Assembly (NCBI RefSeq): GCF_900106805.1
Contig: NZ_FNNP01000001.1
Coordinates: 1,612,001 to 1,676,000 of the forward strand
From: Ruegeria halocynthiae
Lineage (GTDB): Bacteria; Pseudomonadota; Alphaproteobacteria; Rhodobacterales; Rhodobacteraceae
Reading direction: 5' to 3'
DNA length: 64,000 nucleotides
Below the pieces are notes generated by a model. That model ran no database searches, was not told the DNA's origin, and saw only the letters and a list, made by a program, of their open reading frames with translations. A program made the translations under genes and the position numbers. Positions 29,401 to 37,968 of the stretch are shown in pieces. Positions within the stretch are counted from its first letter, which is position 1, and each line of letters starts with the position of its first letter.

Positions 29401-29879
29401 ATGCCGTCATTCGAACCATAGCCCGCAACCTGTACCGCTTCATGGCCTACAAAGATGAATATGAGGTCGCAAGGCTGCACATCGCCGACAGCTTCGCAGA
29501 CGAGTTGGCGCAAACCTTCGAAGGGGATTTCAAGATCCGATACCATTTCGCCCCGCCGCTGTTCAACTGGCGCAAGGATGGGCGAGGACGTCCAGTCAAA
29601 CACGCGTTCGGCCCCTGGATGCGCCCCCTGCTGCGCTGTCTTGCACGGGCGAAGTGGTTGCGCGGCAAACTCCTGAACCCGTTCGGTTACCACGCCGAGG
29701 CGCGGCTGCACTGTGATATCCTGACATGGTACGAAGCGCTGTTGGAGGCGTACCTCACCTCCCCATCTGTCCGGTCCGAAGCTCAGTGGTTGGACGCGCT
29801 CGCAACTGCGAACCAGATACGTGGTTTCGGTCCGGTACGCGCCGCAAGCTTTGAACAAGCGCGCACGCTGACCTCCTAA
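26484..29879 (+). CDS. indolepyruvate:ferredoxin oxidoreductase, fused alpha/beta form
   Basis: The 1131-aa enzyme oxidatively decarboxylates aryl-pyruvates, and possibly branched-chain keto acids, to acyl-CoA with ferredoxin reduction. The N-terminal pyrimidine-binding part (FVSGYRGSPLGGLDQEL) is followed by the TPP domain (FCSGCPHNTS; GIGCHVMASWMDRETVGYAQMGGEGV). A 4Fe-4S segment CEGCGDCSVASNC comes next, then the gamma-type domain (VTGVGGTGVVTVGALITMAAH). Length suits the fused aerobic form of proteobacteria. It is divergent from an Lrp regulator. Confidence 0.92.
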   Translation: MSHHDPVPRTYQLEDRYDSTRGRVFLTGTQALARVLMDQARRDRQAGLNTAGFVSGYRGSPLGGLDQELWRAKERLKSDRITFMPAVNEDLGATAVLGAQQATLDPHCEVEGIFSMWYGKGPGVDRSGDALKHGNAYGSAPKGGVLVVAGDDHGCVSSSMPHQSDVAFMAWFMPTLNPASVEEYLEFGEYGFALSRFSGTWVGFKAISETVESARSVELHPDRSFTLPEIDLPERGLHVRTADLPSPEIESRIQYKLRAVRTFAENNPIDRRIYDIDNAKFGFVTTGKGHLDLMEALRLLGLDEAACRRLGIDIYKVGMVWPLARRNALRFVKGKAEVLVVEEKRGIIESQFKEYFYDWPGDKPHKMVGKYDSHGEPLIPWTGELSPLMLVPIVAARLDTFFPEEHLPARARALTETPVPVINVPDATRTPYFCSGCPHNTSTKVPEGSTAASGIGCHVMASWMDRETVGYAQMGGEGVPHVVASQFNGGKHIFQNLGEGTWYHSGSLAIRQAVAAGTNITYKILYNDAVAMTGGQPVDGPVSVAGIAQTCRAEGVERIALVSDDITKFSRTDFPAGTTFHDRAEMDILQRDLRDIPGVTILIYEQTCATEKRRRRKRGTLQDPDRFVWINDLVCEGCGDCSVASNCLSIEPRNTPLGRKRKINLSSCNKDFSCLDGFCPSFVTIDGATRRKRVADLDVATLESGLPVPRLPSLDTPFDLLVTGVGGTGVVTVGALITMAAHIEGKGASVLDFTGFAQKFGTVLSYIRLGSEPEALNQVRIDQSAADAVIGCDVVVSSAPKASAHYRNGTQMVLNLAEMPTGDLVLRRDAQLKVPAREQAIREVVGAENLSGFNANAASETLLGDTVFANVILLGYAWQKGLVPVSLSALGQAILLNGIAASKNRLALAIGRALAADPSRVSGYSDPQTTEETLDQMITRRAAFLRSYQNDAYADRYTCRIAAIRSAHSDGDDAVIRTIARNLYRFMAYKDEYEVARLHIADSFADELAQTFEGDFKIRYHFAPPLFNWRKDGRGRPVKHAFGPWMRPLLRCLARAKWLRGKLLNPFGYHAEARLHCDILTWYEALLEAYLTSPSVRSEAQWLDALATANQIRGFGPVRAASFEQARTLTS

Positions 29880-30013
29880 CCGAGAACCGAGAAACTGCTG
29901 TCCGTATTGACCGGGCGCTTGCGCGCGTAAAATAGGGTGTCGATTTGTCGCCCGATATGGGGCGGCTCAAAGGCGATGGCAGCCCCTATCACTCCGGTTT
30001 TGATAATGATGCA

Positions 30014-30697
30014 TCAGGCGGGCTCATGTCCTGCCCCCTCCCAGAAGCGTTTCGCATAGGCGCTGAATTCGGTGATTTCTTCGGGTCGTGGCTCGACCCC
30101 CGTAAATACATAAAGATAGTGTGGAACCATCGACAAGCGGATCGCCATCGGTTCGTTCAACTGCGCCAAATCATAGCCGATCTGCATGTAATACAGCACG
30201 CGGGCACGCGTCTCGGCCTCGGTCTCATCATAATCGAAACGGATGAACATCTCGCGCAACGCAGCCAGCCGTCGTGCATCGGACTGATCCAGCATCCTCC
30301 GCACTTTCCCTGACCGTCGCGCCCAGTCCCGGACAGCGAAATCCAGTGCCGTGTCAAAAAGTTCCGTGTTCACGACGCAGCGCTGAACATTGCAAACAGC
30401 CGCTGTGATTGTCCCGGCAGGCAATTCGGACTGCGCGATCAATGCCACAGTATTGGTCGCCTGCCATCGCGCCAGCAAGGCGTCCAGCAGCTCCTGCCGG
30501 GACTTGAAGTACCAGTAGAACGATGACCGGGAAACAGCCATCCTCTCGGCAAGATTCATCACTTTGACCTGTTCAACCCCGTCCGAGATCAACACGTCCA
30601 TGGCCACGTTCAGCCAATCATCGCGTGTGACCTTGATGTTGCCGACCAATGGTTCAGCTTCGGGATCGTCCCTGTGAAGGATGGGTTTTGTGTTCAT
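30014..30697 (-). CDS. TetR-family transcriptional regulator (BetI-like)
   Basis: The 227-aa protein has an N-terminal helix-turn-helix (WLNVAMDVLISDGVEQVKVMNLAERMAVSRSSFYWYFKSRQELLDALL) and a variable ligand domain. Its ATG follows the stop codon of the MttB-like gene with no gap (TGAATG), so it is the last gene of that operon. The regulator of an operon is often encoded at its end. A palindromic site upstream of the first gene is a candidate operator. The ligand is probably a methylated amine, by context only. Confidence 0.88.
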   Translation of the reverse strand: MNTKPILHRDDPEAEPLVGNIKVTRDDWLNVAMDVLISDGVEQVKVMNLAERMAVSRSSFYWYFKSRQELLDALLARWQATNTVALIAQSELPAGTITAAVCNVQRCVVNTELFDTALDFAVRDWARRSGKVRRMLDQSDARRLAALREMFIRFDYDETEAETRARVLYYMQIGYDLAQLNEPMAIRLSMVPHYLYVFTGVEPRPEEITEFSAYAKRFWEGAGHEPA

Positions 30698-32242
30698 TCA
30701 ACTCTCCGGAGGAGCGCCGCCTTCTTCCGTACGGCGCGCGATGAAATCCTGCAATGCGCCAATCCGGTTCGCATCCTGAGGCGGAGCTTCGAAATTCGCC
30801 AGGATGTCTTTCCACACCCCCGTGGCGCGGTGATTGGCATCTACGGAACCGCGCTCGGCCCAGGTTCCGAAGTTGGCGTAGTCATGCACATGTGGTTCAT
30901 AGAACGCGGTACTGTAACGCTCCATCGTTTGACTGGTGGCGAAGAAATGACCGCTTGGTTCGACCTCGCGAAGGGCGGTGTCAAACCCGATTTCAGCTGC
31001 GCCCGCCTGTGCTCCGGCACAGAGTTCGGCCACCATGTTCAGCACTTCGGCGTCACAGATCATTTTCTCAAATGACACGGTTAAGCCCCCCTCGAGCCAA
31101 CCCGCCGAATGGATGATCACGGTCGCCCCGGCCATTAAACAGCCCCACAGGCCAAACTGGTTTTCATTTGCGGCCTGTACGTCGTTTATATTCGAGGCCG
31201 ATCCCGCCGCTGACCGCCAAGGCAGGCCAAGGTGGCGCGCCAGTTGTCCGGCTGCCAGCGAAGCCTGAAAATGTGAGGGCGTTCCAAAGGCGGGCGCGCC
31301 TGACTTCATGTCAACATTGCTGGTGAACGTTCCATAGCAGACAGGTGCACCAGGATTGGTCAGCTGCGTCAGTGTCAAAGCCGCCAGTACCTCGGCATGA
31401 GACAGGGTGATTGCTCCGGCCACGGTAATCGGTGCCATCGCCCCCATCAGTGTGAAGGGTGTGATGATCGACATCTGCCCGTGACGGGCAAAATCGATCA
31501 GACCCTGCGCCATCGGGATATCCAGCGTGCGCGGGCTGTTGGTGTTGATGATGGTATAGCAATGCGCGTTGGCGCGGAACTCCTCGTCAGATAGCCCCCG
31601 TGTGGTCGAGAGCATCTCGAAACAGTCCATCACCTGCGGCGTACCGCGCGAGAAGAAAAACGGGAATTTGTCCGTCAGTTCCATCTGCGCCTTGGTCGTG
31701 AAATAGTGGCGCAGGTTGGTCGGCACATCCTGTGGCTCGACCTGGGGCGAGATCATCTGAAACACATCGAAATGATGGGTCAGCTTCAGGAACTCGAGAT
31801 AGTCCTGTCCGGTCGCCGGGCGGCGCCCGCGTTCCAGATCGGTGGCGTTTGGCGCCCCTGCCCCGGGCTGAAACACCAGGCTGCCAAGTTCCAGCGTAAA
31901 ATCCCGCCGCCGCGCCCCGGCGCGGCAAGCAATGGATTTCGGAGCTGACGCAATCGCCGCATCGACGATATCACGCCCGATAAAGACCATTTCGCTGCCC
32001 TCATCCACCCGTGCGCCGCCTTCGGCGAAGATACGGCGCGCTTCAGGCAGCAGAACCTTGACCCCAAGATCTTCCAGCGTACGCAACGCGGTTTCGTGCA
32101 TATCCGCGATCTGGTCGGTCGGAAAAACCTCCATCATGGGAAACGGATTTCGCAACTGGCGGTAATTCACCTCGCGACTGGGTTGCAGTGAAGCGTCCGG
32201 ATTGCGGCCCCGCCGTCGGCCTCCTCGGTCCCGTGTTGTCAT
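30698..32242 (-). CDS. trimethylamine methyltransferase (MttB) family protein, non-pyrrolysine
   Basis: The 514-aa protein belongs to the MttB superfamily, seen in segments NYRQLRNPFPMMEVFPTD, FQPGAGAPNATDLE, MGAMAPITVAGAITLSHAE and GSASNINDVQAANEN. The frame has no in-frame TAG, so it is a non-pyrrolysine member, like MtgB (glycine betaine methyltransferase). Such enzymes pass a methyl group from a quaternary amine to a corrinoid protein. No corrinoid protein is encoded nearby. The start at 32242 follows the upstream stop by 2 bp. Substrate candidates are glycine betaine, carnitine or proline betaine. Confidence 0.85.
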   Translation of the reverse strand: MTTRDRGGRRRGRNPDASLQPSREVNYRQLRNPFPMMEVFPTDQIADMHETALRTLEDLGVKVLLPEARRIFAEGGARVDEGSEMVFIGRDIVDAAIASAPKSIACRAGARRRDFTLELGSLVFQPGAGAPNATDLERGRRPATGQDYLEFLKLTHHFDVFQMISPQVEPQDVPTNLRHYFTTKAQMELTDKFPFFFSRGTPQVMDCFEMLSTTRGLSDEEFRANAHCYTIINTNSPRTLDIPMAQGLIDFARHGQMSIITPFTLMGAMAPITVAGAITLSHAEVLAALTLTQLTNPGAPVCYGTFTSNVDMKSGAPAFGTPSHFQASLAAGQLARHLGLPWRSAAGSASNINDVQAANENQFGLWGCLMAGATVIIHSAGWLEGGLTVSFEKMICDAEVLNMVAELCAGAQAGAAEIGFDTALREVEPSGHFFATSQTMERYSTAFYEPHVHDYANFGTWAERGSVDANHRATGVWKDILANFEAPPQDANRIGALQDFIARRTEEGGAPPES

Positions 32243-32244
32243 GA

Positions 32245-34647
32245 TCAGCCTCGCATCGCTTTGCCCTGTGGGTCGTAAGGTGACGGGGCAATGATCCGGG
32301 CCACGCGTTCGACGCCCACGATATGCACGCGCACTTCGGTCCCCGGCACAGATTTGGGGCGATCGACCAGAGCCATTGCCAGCGACTTGCCGGTATAGTG
32401 ACCGTAACCACCTGAGGTAACAAAGCCTACACGCTCTTTGCCGACCCAAATGGGTTCATACCCGCTGGCATCCGCATCCAGCGCGTCGATTTCCAGTGTC
32501 ACCTGTACCTGAGCAGGACCATTCCCATCACGTTCGGCAACTGCGGCCTCTTTACCAACAAAATCCTTGTCCCAGTCAATCCACCTATCCATGCCCGTCA
32601 TACCGGGTGTGTAGAGCTGCGTGAATTCTGCCGACCAGATACCAAAACTTTTCTCAAGCCGCGTCGACAGCATCGCGTTGAATCCACATTCTCGGATACC
32701 TTCATCTATTCCGGCCTCCAGAAGCATCCGGCGCAGTTTGATGTGATCGCCGTAACGGCAGTTGATTTCATAGCCCCTTTCACCAGTCACCGACATACGC
32801 GCCACACGAGCGCGAACCAGGCCAATGTCGAAATCCCCACAACCCATGAAATTCAGGCCCGAAATATCCTGTTCAGCCAGCTTCTTGATCACCGCCTGCG
32901 ACTTGGGGCCGACGACGGCAAAGCCGCAGTATTCCTCGCCCAGATCGCGTAGGGTCACACCATCCATCATGTGATCATCGAACCAGCGCATGTGCCACGC
33001 GCGCAGGTAGTAGCTACCCATGATCCACCAAGTGCCATCACCCCAGTTCAAGACTGTCAGATCGCCCTTTAGTCGCCCGTTCTCCCCCAACATCGGAGCC
33101 AGCCTGGCACGCCCTGGCGCAGGTAGTTTTGAGGCCATCACCTTGTCCAGCCAAGCCTCGGCATTTGGTCCGCAGACTTCAAAACGCGAAAAGCCCGAAA
33201 TATCCAGCAGGCCTACGCCCTCGCGGATTGTCCTGCATTCTTCGGCCACGATGTCATGCGCATTCGAACGCTTCAGCGTCGGCGTTTCCTCGAATCCTTT
33301 CGGCGCGAAATAGAGCGGTACCTCAAGGTCCCAACTCACACCCCATTTGCAGCCCGCTTCTGTCATCGCGTCATGCGCCGGGGCAATTTTCAGCGGACGA
33401 CCTGCGGGTAGTTGTTCGTTTGGATAGGTCATCACGAAACGACGGGAATAGAACTGGCCTGTTGTCTCGCGGATGTACCGCTTGTTCTGCGCGAAATCGC
33501 CATAACGTGCGACGTCCATAGGCCACGCGTCGGCCTCGGGTTCACCATGGATCATCCATTCGGCCAGTGTCTTGCCGACGCCGCCGCCCTGCAGAAAACC
33601 CGCCATAACCGCACAGGCAGACCAGTATCCACGCTTACCGGGCACCGGTCCGACCAAAGGGTTACCATCAGGTGAGAAGGTAAACGCGCCGTTCACCCAA
33701 GTCTTGATCCCGACGTTCTGGATCGAAGGATAGCGTCCAAAACCCAGCGTCACCTCATTCTCAATCCGATCGAGCTGTTCCTGAAACAGCTCCTCGCCGT
33801 AATTCCAAGGCGCTCCGTCCATGGCCCAATGTTCGTGGTCGACCTCATAGATACCGACCAGCACACCCTTTTGGTCCTGCCGCATATAGGTGAAACCTTC
33901 GAGATCCACGGTCATCGGCATCTCAAAATCAGCATCAGCCACTTCCGGAACGGTATCGGTGATTAGATAATGGTGCTTCAATGGTGAAACTGGCAGTTCC
34001 ACGCCTGCCATGCGTCCCACCTGCTTGGCCCATAGCCCCGCCGCATTGACCACATGCTCACATGTGATTGTGCCCTTGTCGGTCACCACCTGCCAGCCTT
34101 CACCGGTCTGGGTCAGCTCTTCGACCTTGGTTTCTTCGTAATACTCGGCGCCCCGCTTCTTTGCAGCGGTTGCATAGGCCTGCACTGTGCCAGTGGTGTC
34201 GATATAGCCTTCTCGATCAGCCCACATAGCCCCTAGAACGCCATCGGTCGACATGATTGGGCAACGTCTCTGAGCCTCTTCCGGGGTCAGCAACTCGCAG
34301 TCATCAATGCCGATGGATTGAAAAATGCGGTAATTGGACTGCAGCCATTCCCACCGTTCGGGTGTGCCCGCCAAAGTCAAACCTCCGGTCATGTGCAGAC
34401 CGATATTCTGGCCCGACTCCTTCTCGATCTCGCTCAGCAGATCGATGGTATAGGCCTGCAGTGACGCCATGTTTGGATCGGCGTTCAATGCATGGATGCC
34501 TCCCGCTGCGTGCCACGAAGACCCCGAGGCCAGACGCCGCCGTTCGAGCATGACCACATCGGACCAGCCGAACTTGGCAAGATGATACAGAACCGAGGCG
34601 CCCACAACGCCGCCACCGATGACTACGACCCGATACTGAGATTTCAT
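32245..34647 (-). CDS. FAD-dependent dimethylglycine/sarcosine dehydrogenase-like protein with GcvT domain
   Basis: The 800-aa protein has an N-terminal DAO domain (VVVIGGGVVGASVLYHLAK dinucleotide fold, then SGSSWHAAGG, where the His is the covalent FAD site in dimethylglycine dehydrogenases). An FAO-type linker comes next, then a C-terminal aminomethyltransferase/GcvT folate domain (about 430-790, GLLDISGFSRFEV, GERGYEIN, LEKSFGIWSAEFT). It should oxidatively demethylate an N-methyl amine and hand formaldehyde to tetrahydrofolate. The ATG at 34647 has GGAGG upstream. It is the first gene of the operon with mttB-like and tetR. Confidence 0.88.
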   Translation of the reverse strand: MKSQYRVVVIGGGVVGASVLYHLAKFGWSDVVMLERRRLASGSSWHAAGGIHALNADPNMASLQAYTIDLLSEIEKESGQNIGLHMTGGLTLAGTPERWEWLQSNYRIFQSIGIDDCELLTPEEAQRRCPIMSTDGVLGAMWADREGYIDTTGTVQAYATAAKKRGAEYYEETKVEELTQTGEGWQVVTDKGTITCEHVVNAAGLWAKQVGRMAGVELPVSPLKHHYLITDTVPEVADADFEMPMTVDLEGFTYMRQDQKGVLVGIYEVDHEHWAMDGAPWNYGEELFQEQLDRIENEVTLGFGRYPSIQNVGIKTWVNGAFTFSPDGNPLVGPVPGKRGYWSACAVMAGFLQGGGVGKTLAEWMIHGEPEADAWPMDVARYGDFAQNKRYIRETTGQFYSRRFVMTYPNEQLPAGRPLKIAPAHDAMTEAGCKWGVSWDLEVPLYFAPKGFEETPTLKRSNAHDIVAEECRTIREGVGLLDISGFSRFEVCGPNAEAWLDKVMASKLPAPGRARLAPMLGENGRLKGDLTVLNWGDGTWWIMGSYYLRAWHMRWFDDHMMDGVTLRDLGEEYCGFAVVGPKSQAVIKKLAEQDISGLNFMGCGDFDIGLVRARVARMSVTGERGYEINCRYGDHIKLRRMLLEAGIDEGIRECGFNAMLSTRLEKSFGIWSAEFTQLYTPGMTGMDRWIDWDKDFVGKEAAVAERDGNGPAQVQVTLEIDALDADASGYEPIWVGKERVGFVTSGGYGHYTGKSLAMALVDRPKSVPGTEVRVHIVGVERVARIIAPSPYDPQGKAMRG

Positions 34648-34697
34648 CCCGCCCTCCGCTGAGTGATCCGGCTTGAACGCTAGATGCACTGTTCACT

Positions 34698-34719
34698 TCT
34701 GTCTAGACATTTCTGTACA
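34698..34719. promoter_or_regulatory. candidate TetR operator before the demethylation operon
   Basis: The perfect palindrome TGTCTAGACA (34700-34709) sits inside a longer imperfect dyad that begins CTGTC and ends TACAG (34699-34719), 52 bp before the FAD/GcvT gene. The TetR regulator at the end of the operon is the obvious candidate to bind it. Confidence 0.4.
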
Positions 34720-34745
34720 GTTCGAGATTCATACAATTTACGGTG

Positions 34746-35375
34746 TCAGATTTGTGCACTTGGGCGGGCTTGAATGGTGTCAAACCAAGCTAGTGTCGCT
34801 GTGTTTCCTGTAGGAATGCGTTTCTTGATGACACGGGCGAAGTCGACAAAAACATAAGTGGTGATATCAGCCAGAGAAAACGTGTTTCCAGCGATGAACT
34901 CGCGATCACTCAGTCGGGTTTCGAGCAGATCGAAGAAGGCGTCTACCCGCTTAATCCCTCGCTGTGCCAGTTCCGGGATTTGGGCATAGCTCGCAGGACC
35001 GGTAATCGCGCGGTCTTTGAACGAAGGATGGGTGTTACGCAGAGTTTCCGCAATTGGCGCACCGCCTTGCTGTTCAGCAATGGCGTTCCACATCAGAACT
35101 TCGCCCTTGTCTTCAGCGGTTCGACCCAACAGCGGAGGCTCGGGGAAACGCGCCTCAAGATAGGCCGCAATGCCGAGATTCTCGGTAAGAGTGGTGCCTT
35201 CATCCGTGATCAGCACCGGTATCGTTGCAGCAGGGCTCACCCCACGAAACGAGTCGCTTAGTTGTTCGCCTTTCGCGATTGAGATTTCACGGGTTTCAAT
35301 CTCCAGCCCCTTTTCCGCGATGAACATGCGGGCGCGGCGCGGGCTTGGCGCGGTTGAGCAATCGTAGAACAGCAT
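34746..35375 (-). CDS. glutathione S-transferase
   Basis: The 209-aa protein has an N-terminal thioredoxin-like domain (LFYDCSTAPSPRRARMFIAEKGLEIETREISI, Ser/Pro active-site region) with the glutathione-binding TTLTENLGIAAYLEARF. An all-helical C-terminal domain (FIAGNTFSLADITTYVFVDFA) follows. It is on the same strand as the demethylation operon and 98 bp upstream of it. With a palindromic operator in between, it is more likely a separate unit. The substrate is unknown. Confidence 0.88.
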   Translation of the reverse strand: MLFYDCSTAPSPRRARMFIAEKGLEIETREISIAKGEQLSDSFRGVSPAATIPVLITDEGTTLTENLGIAAYLEARFPEPPLLGRTAEDKGEVLMWNAIAEQQGGAPIAETLRNTHPSFKDRAITGPASYAQIPELAQRGIKRVDAFFDLLETRLSDREFIAGNTFSLADITTYVFVDFARVIKKRIPTGNTATLAWFDTIQARPSAQI

Positions 35376-35467
35376 CGGGGTAGTCCCTCCTGAAACTTCA
35401 CGCCTCAGAAGTTAGACCGCCCTTACCTGACAGAGCGAGTCGGATCACAATGTGACCCAACGGCAGA

Positions 35468-35965
35468 TCAGCGCTGATAGATGAAACAGCGCCCTTCAAC
35501 GGCACCATCAGGCAACGACAACTCGGTCAATGTATCGAAATACATGCGATCACTGGAAACCATCAGCCCGCCCGGTGCCAGAAGCGGCTCAATCAAGGGA
35601 GAGACAAGACGGGCGAACACGTCGTTCTTTTCCCGGTTGTGGCCACCCAGATCGGCGTGAACCAGGCTAGCCGACGCGCCAAAGCGGGCAACCGACGCGG
35701 GCAATGTCTCGCGGACATCGCCCAATATCACCAAATCATTGGGCGGGGTCGAGTCCGGATGTGAAGCCACGGCACGTTCGAAAACATAAACCGGGCGATC
35801 CTGAACGTGGTGAACCATGTGATGATAGGTGCGCCCGTTGCCCAGCCCCAATTCAAAAACCGGACCGGACTGACCTGCGGTCCGGGCAATCGCATAATCC
35901 AGACAGGCGCGCTGCGAGACCATACGGTCAATGAACAGATCCAGACGGCTTTGATGCTCGGACAC
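35468..35965 (-). CDS. small class I SAM-dependent methyltransferase (paralogue 1)
   Basis: The 165-aa protein has the SAM-binding motif VFELGLGNGRTYHHMVHH, then FERAVASHPDSTPP and a C-terminal PGGLMVSSDRMYF. I chose the GTG at 35965 (MSEHQSRLDLFIDRMV). GAGG lies 6 nt upstream, and the resulting N-terminus lines up with the paralogue at 52295-52771. An ATG at 35977 is the alternative. It shares LGNGRTY.H and HPDSTPP with the paralogue. The substrate is unknown. It lies alone between the GST gene and the peptide transporter operon. Confidence 0.75.
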   Translation of the reverse strand: MSEHQSRLDLFIDRMVSQRACLDYAIARTAGQSGPVFELGLGNGRTYHHMVHHVQDRPVYVFERAVASHPDSTPPNDLVILGDVRETLPASVARFGASASLVHADLGGHNREKNDVFARLVSPLIEPLLAPGGLMVSSDRMYFDTLTELSLPDGAVEGRCFIYQR

Positions 35966-36195
35966 GGGGAACCTCATTTTTTTGGTCGTTCGACACGAAT
36001 GGGGTGCCGATTGCGCCTTTGATGACAAAATCTCAAGACTTTGTGTAGTCACAACGCCTGAGATTCGCGAAACCGCCACAATTCAAGTGAAGAAGGTGTT
36101 TGACTAGGCCGCCCTAACCGCGCGAAACTGTGCAAAAAAGACAGGGAGTTCACAAAGCCGATGTTACCAAGCGGCCAGCCGGGTGGAAAACCCGC

Positions 36196-37968
36196 ATGAG
36201 TGCGTTGTTGTCCGTTCGGGATCTCAGCATCGGTTTCGGCTCGGGCCCTTCCGTCGTCAGCGGCGTCAGCTTCGATGTCGAGCCGGGGCAAACACTTGCA
36301 TTGGTTGGTGAATCCGGATCTGGCAAAACGATTTCATGCCGGGCTGCGCTGCGTATTCTGCCACGCACCGCACAGATTCGCAGCGGCACGATCACTCTGA
36401 ACGATTCCAAAGGTACTGCCAATCTGACCGAGCTCAGCGAACGCCAGATGCGCGGCATTCGTGGCAACCGGATTTCGATGATTTTTCAGGAACCGATGCG
36501 ATCGCTTTCGCCGCTGCACAAAATTGGAAACCAAGTCAGCGAAGTTCTGTGGCTCCACCGCGGGGCTTCTGAGTCTGAGGCCCGCAAAGAAGTTCTTGGC
36601 CAGTTCGAACGGGTGGGCTTTCCCGATCCGGCCCGCGCCTATGACAGCTATCCGTTCGAAATGTCCGGCGGAATGCGTCAGCGGGCAATGATCGCCATGG
36701 CAATGGTGTCAAAGCCGGAACTGTTGATCGCAGATGAACCAACAACGGCGCTTGATGTGACGACACAGGCGCAGGTTCTGGGCCTGATCAAAGAGTTGCA
36801 GCGCGAGACCGGCATGGCGTTGATTCTGGTCACCCATGATCTGGGTGTGGTTGCGAACATGGCCGAGCAGGTCGTTGTCATGCACAAAGGCCGCGTGATG
36901 GAGGCCGGTCCCGCCGAACCTATTCTCAACAATCCTGCGCACCCTTACACGCAGCAACTGTTCGATGCAGCCCCTGAGATTCCCGATCAGGAAGCGGTGG
37001 GCCTGCCGATGCCCGACGAAGACCTGATCCTGCAAATGACCGGGGTCTCGAAGACCTACACGATGCGCTCCAGCAAAGGTTGGAGTGCCAACAAACTGAT
37101 CCATGCCTGTCGCGGGGTCGATATGAAACTTGCGCGCGGCAAGACGCTCGCGATTGTTGGGGAAAGCGGGTCGGGCAAAACCACAGCGGCGCGAATCGCA
37201 TTGGGTGCTGAATTACCCGATCCCGGTGGTGAAGTGTTGTTCCGCACCACCCAAGACGCTGATCCCATAACGGTTCATAGTATGACACGGGCCGAACGTA
37301 CAGCGTTCCAGCGCAAGGCGCAGATGGTGTTTCAGGACCCCTACAGTTCTCTCAGCCCGCGAATGCGCATTCAGGATGCGATGACCGAGCCGCTCGAAAT
37401 TCATCGCATCGGAAACTCGGCCGAACAGCGAGACAAGGCCGCCGAGATGTTGCAGCGGGTCGGGCTGAACTCAGATATGCTCAAACGCTATCCCCATGCA
37501 TTTTCGGGCGGCCAGCGACAGCGCCTGTCGATTGCCCGCGCGATGATGCTGGACCCTGCCTTGATCGTGTGTGACGAACCGACCTCGGCGCTGGATGTGT
37601 CGGTGCAAGAGCAGATTCTGACGCTGCTCGAAAATCTGCAGGACAGCCTGAACCTGTCTTACTTGTTCATCTCGCATGATCTGGCCGTCGTGGCGCGCAT
37701 TGCCGACGAAGTGGCCGTGATGCGCCGGGGTCTGGTGGTCGAACAAGCCCCGCCCGAAACCCTGTTTTACAATCCACGCCATCCCTACACCAAGGCATTG
37801 ATCGCTGCTCAGCCTGAACCTGATATCAATCGACCGATTGACTTGAAACTGGTTGCTTTGGGTGCGGGTTCACCAGACAGTTGGGATGACGCCTTTCGAT
37901 TTTCCGACACCGTGATACCCTCGTTGGTAGAGTTGGAGCCCGGCCATAAGGTACGTTGCCATGTTTAA
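36196..37968 (+). CDS. dipeptide/oligopeptide ABC transporter, fused ATP-binding protein (YejF-like)
   Basis: The 590-aa protein fuses two ABC ATPase domains. Each has Walker A GESGSGKT (residues 38-45 and about 325-332), signatures FEMSGGMRQR and HAFSGGQRQR, and Walker B IADEPTTALDV and VCDEPTSALDV. Such fused ATPases drive YejABEF-type uptake of peptides, including antimicrobial peptides. The ATG at 36196 (MSALLSVRDLSIGFG) is the family start. It is the first gene of a five-gene operon and overlaps the binding-protein gene by 8 bp. Confidence 0.9.
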   Translation: MSALLSVRDLSIGFGSGPSVVSGVSFDVEPGQTLALVGESGSGKTISCRAALRILPRTAQIRSGTITLNDSKGTANLTELSERQMRGIRGNRISMIFQEPMRSLSPLHKIGNQVSEVLWLHRGASESEARKEVLGQFERVGFPDPARAYDSYPFEMSGGMRQRAMIAMAMVSKPELLIADEPTTALDVTTQAQVLGLIKELQRETGMALILVTHDLGVVANMAEQVVVMHKGRVMEAGPAEPILNNPAHPYTQQLFDAAPEIPDQEAVGLPMPDEDLILQMTGVSKTYTMRSSKGWSANKLIHACRGVDMKLARGKTLAIVGESGSGKTTAARIALGAELPDPGGEVLFRTTQDADPITVHSMTRAERTAFQRKAQMVFQDPYSSLSPRMRIQDAMTEPLEIHRIGNSAEQRDKAAEMLQRVGLNSDMLKRYPHAFSGGQRQRLSIARAMMLDPALIVCDEPTSALDVSVQEQILTLLENLQDSLNLSYLFISHDLAVVARIADEVAVMRRGLVVEQAPPETLFYNPRHPYTKALIAAQPEPDINRPIDLKLVALGAGSPDSWDDAFRFSDTVIPSLVELEPGHKVRCHV

